This document shows, piece by piece, positions 7,783-17,222 of a DNA stretch of 64,000 nucleotides (within the stretch, counting starts at the first letter, position 1; each line of letters starts with the position of its first letter). The notes beneath the pieces were generated by a model, which was not told where the DNA came from, did no database searches, and was given only the letters and a program-made list of their open reading frames with translations. Source of the DNA: Lysobacteraceae bacterium SCN 69-320 (GTDB taxonomy: Bacteria; Pseudomonadota; Gammaproteobacteria; Xanthomonadales; Rhodanobacteraceae); the NCBI GenBank assembly GCA_001725155.1, contig MEFP01000012.1:124001-188000 (forward strand), given 5' to 3'. The position numbers were made by a program, and so were the translations under genes.

Positions 7783-9663
7783 TCACGCCGCCGCTGCGAC
7801 CGCAGTGTCGAGATAGTGGCGCGCCCAGGATTCCAGGCACAGGATCAGCCACAGCACCTCGCCGTGATCGGCGCGGCCGGCGACGTGCTCGGCGAGCAGC
7901 GCGCGCGCAGTATCGGCGCGCAGCAGGCCGCGTTCGCGGAACGCGCGGCTGTCGAAGTTGTCGGCGGCGAGCGCGCGCAGCGGCCCGCGGAACCACTGGG
8001 CGAGCGGAATCGCGAAACCCTGCTTGCGCTTGGCCAGCACCGCCGGCGGCAGCCAGCGCGCGGCGACCTTGCGCAGCAGGTATTTGCCGTGGCCGTCGCG
8101 TACGCGCAGATCCGCCGGCAGGCGCGCGGCGAATTCGATCAGGCGGTGATCCAGCAGCGGCGCGCGGCCTTCCAGCGAATGCGCCATGGCCATGCGGTCG
8201 AGCTTGACCAGGATGTCGTCGGGCAGATAGCTCGCCAGATCGATCGCCACGATGCGGTCCAGCGTGTTCAGGCCTGCGGCACCGCGCGCCGGTGCGGCGA
8301 GCCCGCGGTAATGATCGGCGGGCGTGCCCGCCGCTGCTTCGCCGGTCAGCGCCGCGGCGAGGTCGGCGCGGGTCAGGGCGACCCCGCTGAGATAGTTGTC
8401 CGGAAACGGCTGGCGCAGGCGCTCGCCGATGCGCTGCCAGCGATGGCCGTAGCGCTGCGGCAGCATCTGTCCGGCCAGGCCGGCGGCCAGTGCCGCGGCC
8501 GGCCGCAGCGCGCCGAGCTGCTGCAGGCGCAGATAGCGCAGATAGCGGTCGTAGCCGGCGAACGCTTCGTCACCGCCGTCGCCGGTCAGCACCATCGTGA
8601 CGTGGCGGCGGGCGAGCTGCGCGACGAAGAAGGTCGGCAGCGCCGAGGCGTCGGCGAACGGTTCGTCGAGATGCCAGACCAGCTGCTCCAGGCAGGCCAC
8701 GGCGTCGGGCACGACGATTTCCTCGTGGTGCTCGGTGCCAAAGCATTCAGCGACGCGGCGCGCGTCGGCGAGTTCGCTGTAGGCGTCCTCGCGGAAGCCG
8801 ATGCTGAACGTGCGCACCGGCCGGTCGAGGTGCCTGGCCATCAGCGCGACGACGACGCTCGAATCCATGCCGCCGCTCAGGAACGCGCCGAACGGCACGT
8901 CGGAAACGAGGCGGCTGGCGACGGCCTGGTCCAGCAACCCGGCCAGTTCCTCGGCCGCGTCGTCCTCGCTCAGGGTCAGCTTCGGCTCGAACGCGACCTG
9001 CCAGTAGCGCACGATCTCGCTGCGTCCGTCCGCATAGCGCAGGTAATGGCCCGGCGGCAGCTTGCGCACGCCGCGGAAGATGCAGGCCGGATTCGGCACG
9101 TAGCCGAAACAGACATAGGCCTGGATCGCTTCGGTGTCGAGTTCGCGGCGGAAGCCCGGTACGCCGGCCAGCGCCTTGAGCTCGCTCGCGAAGATCAGGC
9201 GCTTCGCGTCCTGCGCATAGAACAGCGGCTTTTCGCCGAGGCGGTCGCGCGCCAGCAGCAAGGTGCCGGCGGCGCTGTCCCACAGCGCGATCGCGAACAT
9301 GCCGTTCAGATGCGCGAAGCAGGCTTCGCCCCAGTGCCGGTAGGCGTGCAGCACGACTTCCGAATCCGAGCGCGTGCGGAACACCTGGCCCAGCGCCTCG
9401 AGCGTGCGGCGCAGCTCGCGGAAATTGTAGATCTCGCCGTTGAACACCAGGCTGACGCGGCCGTCGTCGCTGTGCAGGGGCTGGTGGCCGCCGGCCACGT
9501 CGATGATGGCCAGGCGGCGCATGCCCAGCAGCGCACGGCGGTCGCGCCAGACCCCGTCGTCGTCCGGACCGCGGTGACGGATCGCCGCGTTCATCGCGTG
9601 CGCGACCGCTTCGGCGGGTGCTTCGCAACCCGGTGCAGCGACGATGCCGACGATGCCGCACAT
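7783..9663 (-). CDS. Asparagine synthase-type amidotransferase of the EPS locus
   Basis: The 626-residue class II glutamine amidotransferase starts MCGIVG, so Cys2 would be the N-terminal nucleophile after Met removal. RHRGPDDDG and NGEIYNF complete the glutaminase domain (about 1-210). The synthetase domain carries the PP-loop SGGMDSS near residue 260, and LTGDGGDEAFAGYDRY. The ORF track extends it with 75 spurious codons; the ATG at 9663 is one base past the upstream gene's stop and fits the obligatory Cys2. Members of this family in EPS loci, including those that co-occur with exosortase A, are thought to amidate a sugar or precursor rather than make free asparagine. That role is inferred here. 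Confidence 0.9.
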   Translation of the reverse strand: MCGIVGIVAAPGCEAPAEAVAHAMNAAIRHRGPDDDGVWRDRRALLGMRRLAIIDVAGGHQPLHSDDGRVSLVFNGEIYNFRELRRTLEALGQVFRTRSDSEVVLHAYRHWGEACFAHLNGMFAIALWDSAAGTLLLARDRLGEKPLFYAQDAKRLIFASELKALAGVPGFRRELDTEAIQAYVCFGYVPNPACIFRGVRKLPPGHYLRYADGRSEIVRYWQVAFEPKLTLSEDDAAEELAGLLDQAVASRLVSDVPFGAFLSGGMDSSVVVALMARHLDRPVRTFSIGFREDAYSELADARRVAECFGTEHHEEIVVPDAVACLEQLVWHLDEPFADASALPTFFVAQLARRHVTMVLTGDGGDEAFAGYDRYLRYLRLQQLGALRPAAALAAGLAGQMLPQRYGHRWQRIGERLRQPFPDNYLSGVALTRADLAAALTGEAAAGTPADHYRGLAAPARGAAGLNTLDRIVAIDLASYLPDDILVKLDRMAMAHSLEGRAPLLDHRLIEFAARLPADLRVRDGHGKYLLRKVAARWLPPAVLAKRKQGFAIPLAQWFRGPLRALAADNFDSRAFRERGLLRADTARALLAEHVAGRADHGEVLWLILCLESWARHYLDTAVAAAA

Positions 9664-9664
9664 G

Positions 9665-12007
9665 TCAGCCTCCGCTTCGGTTGGGATCGGCCAGCGCCGC
9701 GGGCTCGCCATCAGGCGAGTCGGGTGCTGCGCCGCGATACAGCGACAGCAGCCGGCCGACCACGCTGTCCAGGCCGGCCGCGGCTTCGACGTCGCGTCGC
9801 GCCTGCTCGCCGAGCGTGCGCAAGGCCGCCGCGTCGAGCGCCGCTGCCTCGACCAGCGCGGCGGCCAGCGCCGCGACATCCCCGGCATCGACGAGCCAGC
9901 CGTTGCGGCCGGACACGACCAGGTCCTCGCTGCCGCTGACCCGGCTGGCCAGCACCGGCAGGCCGCTGGCCATGAATTCCAGCAGGGTGTTCGACAGGCC
10001 TTCGATCAGCGACGGCAGGATGCCGAAATCGGCCTCGGCCAGTACATCCTCGACCTGCGCGCGATGGCCGAGAAAGCGGACTTGTCCGGCGATGCCCAGT
10101 TGTTCGGCCTGCCGGCGCAGCCCGGCTTCGAGTTCGCCGCGGCCGACGAGATCCAGGCGCACGTCGCGACGATCCGCGAACGCCTGCGCCCAGGCACTCA
10201 GCAGCACATCCAGGCCTTTCTCGCGCACGAGGCGGCCGACGAACACCGCCGTCCGCGGCCGGGCCGGCGCCACGGCGGGACGCCGGTCGCGGAAGCGCGC
10301 GGTGTCGACCGCATTGGGCAGGATCACGATGCGGTCGCGGTCGAAGCCGTGCGCGGCGAGCTCGCCGGCGATGCGCCGGCTGATCGCCTGCAAGGCATCG
10401 GCCTGCTTGAGGCAGCGCTGGGCGAGCGCGGCGACCGGGCCGCGGCCGGCGGCAAGCACGCCGTGTTCGAGCTCCCAGGAACCCGATACCTTGACGACGA
10501 CCGGCACCGGTCGCGGGCCGGCGCGGGCGAGCAGGCAGGCGATCGCGCCGAGGTAATGCGCGATGTGTACGTGCCAGGCGTGGTAACGGCCGCGGCGGCG
10601 CCACAGGAACGCGGCCAGGCGCGTCCACAGCACGAGGCTCGCGACGCCGCGCAACGGCGGGAACGGCAGACGGCAGACGGCGATGCCTTCGTAGCGCTCC
10701 ACGCGCGCGGTCGGACCGCCGCGCACGCGCGGCGTCAGCACGGTCACGCGGTGGCCGAGCCGGCGCAGGCGCAGCGCCAGGGTGCGCACCTGCGACTCGG
10801 CGCCGCCGCCGGCATGTGCCGGGAAGTGGCTTTCGAGCAGCAGCAGCAGGCGCAGCGGGCGGGCGCGCGGCGGCGCCGCGTTCGCGCCGATGCCGGCCTC
10901 GCGCGCGAGGCAGCGCGCGTAGACCGATTCGGTCTGCGCAACCATGTCGGCGACCGCGTAGTGGCGCTGGACGTGGCGGCGCGCCGCGTCGCCGAGCTGC
11001 GTGCGCAGTGCGGCGTCGGCGGTCAGGCGGCGCAGGCCGACGGCCAGCGCCGGCGTGTCGCCGCTGCGGAACAGCAGGCCCGTGCGGCCGTGTTCGATGA
11101 GTTCCGGATTGCCGCCGACGGCCGAGGCGAGTACCGGCCGCGCCGCGGCCATGGCTTCGAGCACGACGTTGGACAGGCCTTCCTCGCTGGACGGCAGCAC
11201 GACGATGTCGGCCGCGGCGATCAGCGCCGGCGCGTCGCTGCGCGCGCCGCAGAAGCGCAGATCCGGGTTCAGGCCCAGCGCTGCGGCGCGCGCTTCGAGC
11301 GCCGCCTGCAGCGGACCGGCGCCGACGAGCGCGAGCCAGGGCCGCTGCGCCGGCGGCAGCGAGGCCATCGCGGCGAGCAGCAGCGCGACGTTCTTCTCGG
11401 CGACCAGGCGGCCGACGAACAGCGCGAGCACCCGTCCCGCCGGCACGCCGAGGCTCGCATGCAGCGCCGCGCGCTGCGCCGCGGCGGGCACGGCCGGCAG
11501 CGGCACGCCGTTGGGTATGGTGTCGAAATAGCCGAGGTCCAGCCCCGTGCGTTCGGCCGTATGACGCGCGCCGGCACGCGCGTTCGCGATGACCGCGTCG
11601 GCGCGGCCGAGTATCCAGCGCTTGCACCACCACTGCCAGTCCGCGTAGCCCAGACACAGCCCGCGCACCGACACCACGCTGACCGCATGCGGCACCCACG
11701 GGCGTATCGCGCGCAGCCAGATCTCGGCGGTCAGCGAATAGCAGTGCACGAGGTCGTAGCGCCGCCTGCGCAGCAGCGCGATCAGGCGCAGCACGAAGCG
11801 CGCGTCGAAGCGTCCGCGCTTGGGCAGGTGATGGCAGGGCACACCGCTGGCTTCGATCTCGTCGACGAGGAACGAGCGCTCGCGGAAGAACAGCAGCTCC
11901 GGGCGCCAGTGTTCGCGCGACAGGCCGCCGAGCAGCTGCGCGATCTGGCGCTGGCTGCCGCCGATCTCCATTTCATCGCTGACCACGAGTATGCGTCTAG
12001 GCGGCAC
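9665..12007 (-). CDS. Tandem fusion of two GT4 glycosyltransferases
   Basis: The 780-residue protein joins two complete GT-B, family-GT4-like enzymes. The first (about 1-385) has EIGGSQRQIAQLLGGL, VGRLVAEKNV and PSSEEGLSNVVLEAMA. The second (about 390-780) has HAGGGAESQV, VGRLVREKGL and PSLIEGLSNTLLEFMA. Each has its own donor-binding EGLSN loop with the conserved Glu. Two sequential transfers to the EPS repeat unit are the likely role. The start is a GTG at 12007, eleven bases inside the upstream gene, with GGAGG six bases before it; the track's 38-codon extension has no support. The fusion is continuous with no internal stop. Confidence 0.87.
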   Translation of the reverse strand: MPPRRILVVSDEMEIGGSQRQIAQLLGGLSREHWRPELLFFRERSFLVDEIEASGVPCHHLPKRGRFDARFVLRLIALLRRRRYDLVHCYSLTAEIWLRAIRPWVPHAVSVVSVRGLCLGYADWQWWCKRWILGRADAVIANARAGARHTAERTGLDLGYFDTIPNGVPLPAVPAAAQRAALHASLGVPAGRVLALFVGRLVAEKNVALLLAAMASLPPAQRPWLALVGAGPLQAALEARAAALGLNPDLRFCGARSDAPALIAAADIVVLPSSEEGLSNVVLEAMAAARPVLASAVGGNPELIEHGRTGLLFRSGDTPALAVGLRRLTADAALRTQLGDAARRHVQRHYAVADMVAQTESVYARCLAREAGIGANAAPPRARPLRLLLLLESHFPAHAGGGAESQVRTLALRLRRLGHRVTVLTPRVRGGPTARVERYEGIAVCRLPFPPLRGVASLVLWTRLAAFLWRRRGRYHAWHVHIAHYLGAIACLLARAGPRPVPVVVKVSGSWELEHGVLAAGRGPVAALAQRCLKQADALQAISRRIAGELAAHGFDRDRIVILPNAVDTARFRDRRPAVAPARPRTAVFVGRLVREKGLDVLLSAWAQAFADRRDVRLDLVGRGELEAGLRRQAEQLGIAGQVRFLGHRAQVEDVLAEADFGILPSLIEGLSNTLLEFMASGLPVLASRVSGSEDLVVSGRNGWLVDAGDVAALAAALVEAAALDAAALRTLGEQARRDVEAAAGLDSVVGRLLSLYRGAAPDSPDGEPAALADPNRSGG

Positions 12008-13214
12008 GGCAGGCCTCCGTGAACAGTGCCAGCAGCTTGTCCGCCTCGCGGCGCGCATCGAAACTCTGTTCGATGCGCGCGCGCGCCGCGGCGGTGCGGC
12101 GCGCGCTCTCTTCGGGTGCATCCAGCGCGCGGCCCAGCGCTTCGGCCAGGGCGGCCGGATCGCGCGGCGCGACGAGCACGCCGTCCTCGCCGTCGCGGAT
12201 CAGTTCGGGAATGCCCGACACGGTGGTGCTGAGCACCGGCGTGCCGGCCGCCATCGCCTCCATGAGGCCCAGCGGAATGCCGTCGCGATTGCCGTCGGCG
12301 CAGACCACGCTCGGCAGCACGAACACGGCGGCCGCATACAGCGCCTCGCGCACCCGGGTCTGCGGCAGCGCGCCGCACAGCGTGACCATGGCCTGCAGTC
12401 CGTGCCGCGCGATGTGCGCCTGCAGCGCGGCGCGCTGCGGGCCGTCGCCGATCAGCCGGCAGCGGAACGAGCGGCCGCTGCGCGCGAGCAGGGCCAGCGC
12501 CTCGATCAGCACGTCGAAGCCCTTGATCGGGTCCAGCCGGCCGACCGCGAGGATCAGATCGGCCTCGCGCCCGTCGGGCCGGTACGGCAGCTCCGTCAGC
12601 GCGACGCCGCAATGCACGATGCGCAGGCGCCGCCGCGCCGCCGGCGTCGCGTGCGCGGCAAGCCAGTCGACGTTGAAGCGCGAGATCGTCACCGGCACGG
12701 CCGCGCGTTCGATCTTTTCGCGCAGCAGCTGGTCCTCGCTGAAGATGTCGTGCGCGTGGCAGGTGAAGCCGAACGGCTTGTGCAGCGCCTGCGCCAGCGC
12801 CCAGGCCACCGTCGACGGATAGGTGGCCCAGTGGGCGTGGATCAGGTCGGGATCGAACTCGCGCACCCAGTCGATCTGGCCGAGGCCGCGCGCGAGCGCG
12901 ACGAACGACTTGGCCAGCGCCTGCGGATGGCGCCAGAGCGCGACCGTGAGGCGCAGCAGCATGGCCGCGGTGACGAGCGGCGCGGCGAGCGCGGCGCGCG
13001 GCGGCAGGCTCTGCGCCGGATGCCGCACGCGGTCGAGCAGACGCGCGGCGTCGGGCTGCAGCAGCGCTTCGCTGACCGGCTTCAGCGACAGGATGCGCAC
13101 GTCCACGCCGGCGTCGATCAGCGCGCTGATCTCGCGCACGATGAAGGTTTCCGACCAGCACGGAAACAGCGACACGACGTAGAGCAGGCGGCGCGGCCGC
13201 GCGACGGCGTTCAC
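11997..13214 (-). CDS. GT4 glycosyltransferase (colanic-acid WcaL-like)
   Basis: The 405-residue GT-B glycosyltransferase has an N-terminal VSLFPCWSETFIVREI segment (the SETF motif of EPS/colanic acid transferases), HAHWATYPS, TCHAHDIF, VGRLDPIKGFDVL and a C-terminal donor site, DGIPLGLMEAMAAGTPV. It probably adds one sugar to the undecaprenyl-linked EPS repeat unit at the cytoplasmic face. The start is the GTG at 13214 with GGAGG five bases upstream, overlapping the preceding gene's stop as GTGA. The track's longer ORF reads through the neighbour. It belongs to the continuous EPS operon. Confidence 0.88.
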   Translation of the reverse strand: MNAVARPRRLLYVVSLFPCWSETFIVREISALIDAGVDVRILSLKPVSEALLQPDAARLLDRVRHPAQSLPPRAALAAPLVTAAMLLRLTVALWRHPQALAKSFVALARGLGQIDWVREFDPDLIHAHWATYPSTVAWALAQALHKPFGFTCHAHDIFSEDQLLREKIERAAVPVTISRFNVDWLAAHATPAARRRLRIVHCGVALTELPYRPDGREADLILAVGRLDPIKGFDVLIEALALLARSGRSFRCRLIGDGPQRAALQAHIARHGLQAMVTLCGALPQTRVREALYAAAVFVLPSVVCADGNRDGIPLGLMEAMAAGTPVLSTTVSGIPELIRDGEDGVLVAPRDPAALAEALGRALDAPEESARRTAAARARIEQSFDARREADKLLALFTEACRAA

Positions 13215-14347
13215 GACGGCCTCCGCGACGCCGCCGGCCACAGGTGCGCGCGCTGCGGATCGCGCGCGAAGTCGAACGGCGCGCGCGCGGCGCAGAGATT
13301 GAGCCGCACGAAAGTCGTCGCCAGGCGCAGCAGGCGGCCGTGCGGCCGCAGCGCGCCGAGCGCGGCCGCCGCATAGAACGTGCACTGCGCCGCGAACGGC
13401 CAGGCCCGCAGGCCGCCCTGCGTCGCCAGCGCTGCACTGACGACGAACGCCAGCAGCAGCAGCCACGGCGCGGCCAGGCGCAGCCATTTGTGACCCCACA
13501 GGCGCCAGCCCAGCGGATGCCGCCAGGGCAGCAGCAGGCCCGGGTCCAGCGCCAGCAGCTGCACGTTGCCGGCCAGGGTGCGGCGCTTGCGCCGGTCCTC
13601 GTGGTCGGCGCCGGCCAGCGTGTCCCAGGCCAGCGCGTCGTCGGCGAAGCCGATGCGCGCACCGCGCGCGGCGATCTGCAGCGGAATCCAGACGTCGTCG
13701 AGGATCAGGCCCGCCGGCACGGTTGGCAGCCATGCGCGCCGCGCGACATACAGCGCGCCGGTCACGCCGGGCACCGAGCCGCTGGCCGATTCGTTGCGGC
13801 GTATCCATTTCTCGTAGCGCCAATAGGCGTCGACGCCGCCGGCACCGGCGCCGGTGCCGCGTTCGAGCACGAGCTCGCCGCTGACCGCGCCGACGTCGGG
13901 CGCGGCCAGGCGCCGCAGCAGCCGGCGCAGGGCGTCGGCGGCGATGCGCTGGCGCAGGTCGCAGAACAGCACGACCTCGTCGTCGACCTCGCGCAGCAGA
14001 TCGCCGAGGCAGGCCGACTTGCCGCGCCGCGCCGCGAAACAGCGCACCGCGACGCGCGGCCCGGCCAGATCGAGTGCCAGCGCCGCATCGGCCCCGTCAC
14101 AGCCGTCGCAGGCGACGAGCACGCGCAGCCGGTCGGGCGGGTAGTCCAGCGCGAGCAGATTGGCGATCTTGGCCGCGAGCGGCTGCGGCGGTCCCTGCGC
14201 GACGAGCACCGCGGTCACCGGCGGCAGCCAGTCGGCCTGCACGGCCGGCGCCGGCGCAAAGTGCGCGCGCAGCGCCATCAGCAACGGATAGCCCGCGTAA
14301 GTGAACGCGAGCAGCGCCGCGCACGACGCGAGCAGGATGATCAGCAT
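13211..14347 (-). CDS. GT2-family membrane glycosyltransferase
   Basis: The 378-residue protein has an N-terminal membrane span (MLIILLASCAALLAFTYAGY), a GT-A domain with DDE-type acidic residues (VACDGCDGAD, CDLRQRI, DDVWIPLQI) and one or two C-terminal membrane spans. This matches membrane GT2 enzymes of EPS loci. Just after the first span comes PVTAVLVAQGPPQPLAAKIANLLALDYP, the usual beta1-alpha1 region, although the common ARNE-type element is replaced. The acceptor is unknown. The ATG at 14347 overlaps the deacetylase stop by seven bases, consistent with coupled translation. Confidence 0.82.
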   Translation of the reverse strand: MLIILLASCAALLAFTYAGYPLLMALRAHFAPAPAVQADWLPPVTAVLVAQGPPQPLAAKIANLLALDYPPDRLRVLVACDGCDGADAALALDLAGPRVAVRCFAARRGKSACLGDLLREVDDEVVLFCDLRQRIAADALRRLLRRLAAPDVGAVSGELVLERGTGAGAGGVDAYWRYEKWIRRNESASGSVPGVTGALYVARRAWLPTVPAGLILDDVWIPLQIAARGARIGFADDALAWDTLAGADHEDRRKRRTLAGNVQLLALDPGLLLPWRHPLGWRLWGHKWLRLAAPWLLLLAFVVSAALATQGGLRAWPFAAQCTFYAAAALGALRPHGRLLRLATTFVRLNLCAARAPFDFARDPQRAHLWPAASRRPS

Positions 14348-15150
14348 GAGCGTTCCGCCGCCGCGGCCAGCCAGCGCCGGCGCAGCGATTCATAGGCGTT
14401 GTCGCCGACGGCGCGCTTGGCCAGGTCCAGCGCCGCATAGCGCAGGCGCAGGCGCAGCAGGCCCTGACCGGTCAGCCAGCGTTGCAGCACGGCCGGCGGC
14501 AGGGCGGCGACGACGGCCAGCCGCGGCAGCGCACCGTTGGCCGCGTCGCGCCGCACGCGGCCCGGCCGCGAGCACAGCACGTGGCTGTAGCCGCAGTCGC
14601 GCGCGATCGCGCCGAGATCCGGCGGCATGCGGCCGCCGGGCGGAGCGAGCAGCCGTACCGGCTCGCCGACCTGCTGTTCGATGGTCAGCCGCGCGCGCAG
14701 CAGGCTGCGTTCGAGTTCCTGCGGCGACAGCGAGGTCAGATAGCGGTGTTCGTAGCCGTGCGACTGGATCGACATGCCGAGTTCGGCCATCTCGCGCAGC
14801 TGGCCCCAGGTCACGAAGCCGCGCTGGCCGACCGTGGCCGGGTTGACGAAGAAATCCGCCTGCGCATGGCGCGCGAGCAGCAGCGGCAGCGCCTCGGCGT
14901 AGTGGCTCGCGTCGCCGTCGTCGAAGGTCAGGATGACGCCGTCGCCACCGGCCAGCCAGCTGCGCGCGCTGGTCAGCGGGCCGTACGCGGCGCAGGCCGC
15001 GAGCTGATGCCGCAGATCCTCGCAGCCGATGCGGTAGTGCGCATCGGCCGTGCCGCCGGCCGTCTCGCCGACCGCGTGGTACATCAGCGCGAGGGTCGAC
15101 GTCGAGGGTCGATCGGGGGCTGCGACGGCGCGGTCGGCGAGGGCGGACAT
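14341..15150 (-). CDS. Polysaccharide deacetylase (NodB/CE4 type)
   Basis: The 269-residue carbohydrate esterase 4 enzyme has motif 1 LTFDDGD (catalytic base and metal Asp), motif 2 SHGYEH (two metal His), and motif 3-like LLAPPGGRMPP. It has no evident signal peptide, which is common in EPS-locus deacetylases that may act at the cytoplasmic face or be secreted atypically. It probably removes N-acetyl groups from a sugar of the EPS. It resembles the deacetylases found in exosortase-A-type EPS loci, although no exosortase gene lies in the window. The ATG at 15150 is one base from the stop of the upstream barrel gene. Confidence 0.87.
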   Translation of the reverse strand: MSALADRAVAAPDRPSTSTLALMYHAVGETAGGTADAHYRIGCEDLRHQLAACAAYGPLTSARSWLAGGDGVILTFDDGDASHYAEALPLLLARHAQADFFVNPATVGQRGFVTWGQLREMAELGMSIQSHGYEHRYLTSLSPQELERSLLRARLTIEQQVGEPVRLLAPPGGRMPPDLGAIARDCGYSHVLCSRPGRVRRDAANGALPRLAVVAALPPAVLQRWLTGQGLLRLRLRYAALDLAKRAVGDNAYESLRRRWLAAAAERSC

Positions 15151-15151
15151 G

Positions 15152-16447
15152 TCAGCGGCTGTAGCGGATCGCCACGAGAAACTGGTTGTCCGTGTAGTCC
15201 AGCCCCGGCGTGTTGGTCGAACGCGTCGTGTGCTGCACTTCGAAGCGCCACAGCCATTGCCGCGACATCTGCCAGAACAGGCGCGCGCCGTAGCTGCGGT
15301 CGTTGTCGGTACGGTCCAGGTGCGTGTATTCGCGCCGGTCGGCGCCGGCGTAGGCCTGCAGGCTGGTCAGCGGCGTCCACTGGAACGCGTACTCGGCATA
15401 GCCGCCGACGGACTTCTCGTCCAGGGTCGTGTCGGTGACGTAGTCGAGCTTGCGCCAGAACGGCGCGATGCTGAAGCGATGCCGGTCGGTGACGTAGCTG
15501 AGGTCGACGCCGGCGCGCGTCTGGGTATAGACCTGCGGCGACACGAGCATGTTGTCCAGTCCGCTGCCGACCACGACCTTGCCGATGCGGTCCGGATCCA
15601 TGATCAGATCCTGCGCCGTGTCGGAAAAGCTGCGCTGCACTTCGGCACCGAGCCGCGTGCGCGGCCCGAGGTCGTAGCGCAGGCGGCCGAGCAGGCGCAC
15701 GCCGGAATCGCTGCCGCCGCCGTTGCGGAACGACAGCCAGGTGTAGCCGGCTTCCAGATCGAGCTGGCCGTGCGCGCCGACCGCGCGATAGCCGCCGTAG
15801 AGATCCTGGCGGTCGTAGTCCAGCGTCGACGGCGCGCTGGTGTAGCGCACGCCCTGGTCCTGCACGTACAGGGCCACGCTGCGCGTCTCGCTGAGCCGGT
15901 ACAGCCACTGCGCCAGCGCGCTCAGGCGGTTGCCGTTGAATTCGCGCGTCGTGTCGGCGTAGCTGTTGGCATAGCGCAGGTCCAGCTGGCCGCTGGAGCG
16001 GTCGCTGAAGTGCGCATGCAAGGTCGGGCCGGTCAGGAAGAAGTTCGTCTGCTGCTGGTTGTCCGGCGTGTTGTCGAGCAGCACGTTGATCGGCTGGCGG
16101 CCGAGGTAGTCCTCGAACACCCAGTCCATGCGCTGCGGTATCAAATGCCAGACCGCGGTGCCGGCCAGGGTGCCGCGAAAGTCGTTGCTGAAGGTGCCCT
16201 GGGTGTAGTCGCGGTACTCGATGTCGCCGGCGACGTTGGCGGTCAGCTTGGTCGCGTCTTCGGTGAACAGGAAGATCAGGCGCGGGATCAGCACGATGTC
16301 GTCGGACCGGTCGTTTTCGGTCAGGCGGACGTTGTCGTCGTACAGCGCGCCGAGTTCCAGGGAGTAGTCCAGCCGCGCCGCGCCGGCCGATCCCATTGTT
16401 GCAAAAGAGAAAAACAGCAATGACACCCGCAAGACGGCCTTTTCCAC
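15152..16447 (-). CDS. EPS-locus outer-membrane beta-barrel protein
   Basis: The 431-residue protein has a signal peptide (VEKAVLRVSLLFFSFATMGSAGAA) followed by alternating amphipathic strands rich in aromatic and charged residues (LDYSLELGALYDDNVRL, YTWLSFRNGG). This fits the outer-membrane barrel proteins of EPS operons (EpsL/OMB-type). It may form or assist the export channel together with the Wza-like lipoprotein. The start is a GTG at 16447 with gaggag six bases upstream; the track's extension runs into the neighbouring gene. The C-terminus (VAIRYSR) lacks the usual terminal Phe, although Tyr sits two residues before the end. Confidence 0.8.
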   Translation of the reverse strand: MEKAVLRVSLLFFSFATMGSAGAARLDYSLELGALYDDNVRLTENDRSDDIVLIPRLIFLFTEDATKLTANVAGDIEYRDYTQGTFSNDFRGTLAGTAVWHLIPQRMDWVFEDYLGRQPINVLLDNTPDNQQQTNFFLTGPTLHAHFSDRSSGQLDLRYANSYADTTREFNGNRLSALAQWLYRLSETRSVALYVQDQGVRYTSAPSTLDYDRQDLYGGYRAVGAHGQLDLEAGYTWLSFRNGGGSDSGVRLLGRLRYDLGPRTRLGAEVQRSFSDTAQDLIMDPDRIGKVVVGSGLDNMLVSPQVYTQTRAGVDLSYVTDRHRFSIAPFWRKLDYVTDTTLDEKSVGGYAEYAFQWTPLTSLQAYAGADRREYTHLDRTDNDRSYGARLFWQMSRQWLWRFEVQHTTRSTNTPGLDYTDNQFLVAIRYSR

Positions 16448-16457
16448 GGTTCGCTCC

Positions 16458-17222
16458 TCAAGGTCTTTCGTTGAAGACCACCCCGGCGAAAATCGCCGGA
16501 TCGAACACTGCCGCCGCCTGACTGATCGCCTGGGGCGTGTCGCGGCCGTAGCCGGCGACCAGCACGACGAGGTCGGCAAGTTCGGAGAGGATACGCGCGT
16601 CCGGCGCGCCGGTGACGGCCGGGCCGTCGAGGAACAAATAGCGATCTATATAACGGCACTTCAGCGAATCCAGCGCCGCCCGCAGGCGGAACGAGGAGAA
16701 GTACTCGCCCTCGCCGTGGCGCGAGCGGCCCGCCGGCAGCAGGCGCAGGCGCGCCGCGCCGGTCGCGTAGATCACCGACTGCATGCCCAGCGCCGGATGC
16801 TCCAGGTAGTCGACCAGGCCGCCGGTCGTGGGTTCTATGCCGAACGCCTGGTGCTGCGCCGGGTTGCGCAGGTTGCAGTCGACCAGCAGCGCGGTGCGCG
16901 TCTCGTCCAGAGCGAACGCTGCGGCGAGATTGCGCGCGACGAAGCTCGCGCCGCTGCCGCGGTCGACCGGCACGACGAGGGTGACGAAGTTGCGCTCGGG
17001 AATCATGGCCAGCAGGCGCGTGCGGATCTCGCGGAACGCGTCGGTCTGCCGGCGCGCGACCGGATCCGGTCCGCCGTGGACGAGGCCGCGCGTCTCGGGC
17101 AGGCGCGCCGGCACGGCCGAGGGCTCGGTCATGCGGGCGATGTTGCGCTCGCCGGCCGTCGGCGCGTGCTCGCCGCCGGCGACGCTGGTCAGCAACTTGC
17201 CGCCATCGGCCCGGAGTTTCAT
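16458..17222 (-). CDS. BY-kinase-like (CpsD/Wzc-type) P-loop protein with degenerate Walker A
   Basis: The 254-residue protein aligns by eye with cytoplasmic bacterial tyrosine kinases that partner Wzz proteins: EAFR-like DAFREIRTRL, then the P-loop region, then LLVDCNLRNP (Walker A' position) and LFLDGPAV (Walker B position). However the expected GxGKS/T loop reads PVDRGSGASF (about residues 85-94), with no Lys at the invariant position. There is no C-terminal tyrosine cluster; the protein ends VVFNERP. It is therefore probably not an active kinase and may act as a structural or regulatory partner of the Wzz-like protein encoded just upstream, with which it overlaps as ATGA. Confidence 0.8.
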   Translation of the reverse strand: MKLRADGGKLLTSVAGGEHAPTAGERNIARMTEPSAVPARLPETRGLVHGGPDPVARRQTDAFREIRTRLLAMIPERNFVTLVVPVDRGSGASFVARNLAAAFALDETRTALLVDCNLRNPAQHQAFGIEPTTGGLVDYLEHPALGMQSVIYATGAARLRLLPAGRSRHGEGEYFSSFRLRAALDSLKCRYIDRYLFLDGPAVTGAPDARILSELADLVVLVAGYGRDTPQAISQAAAVFDPAIFAGVVFNERP

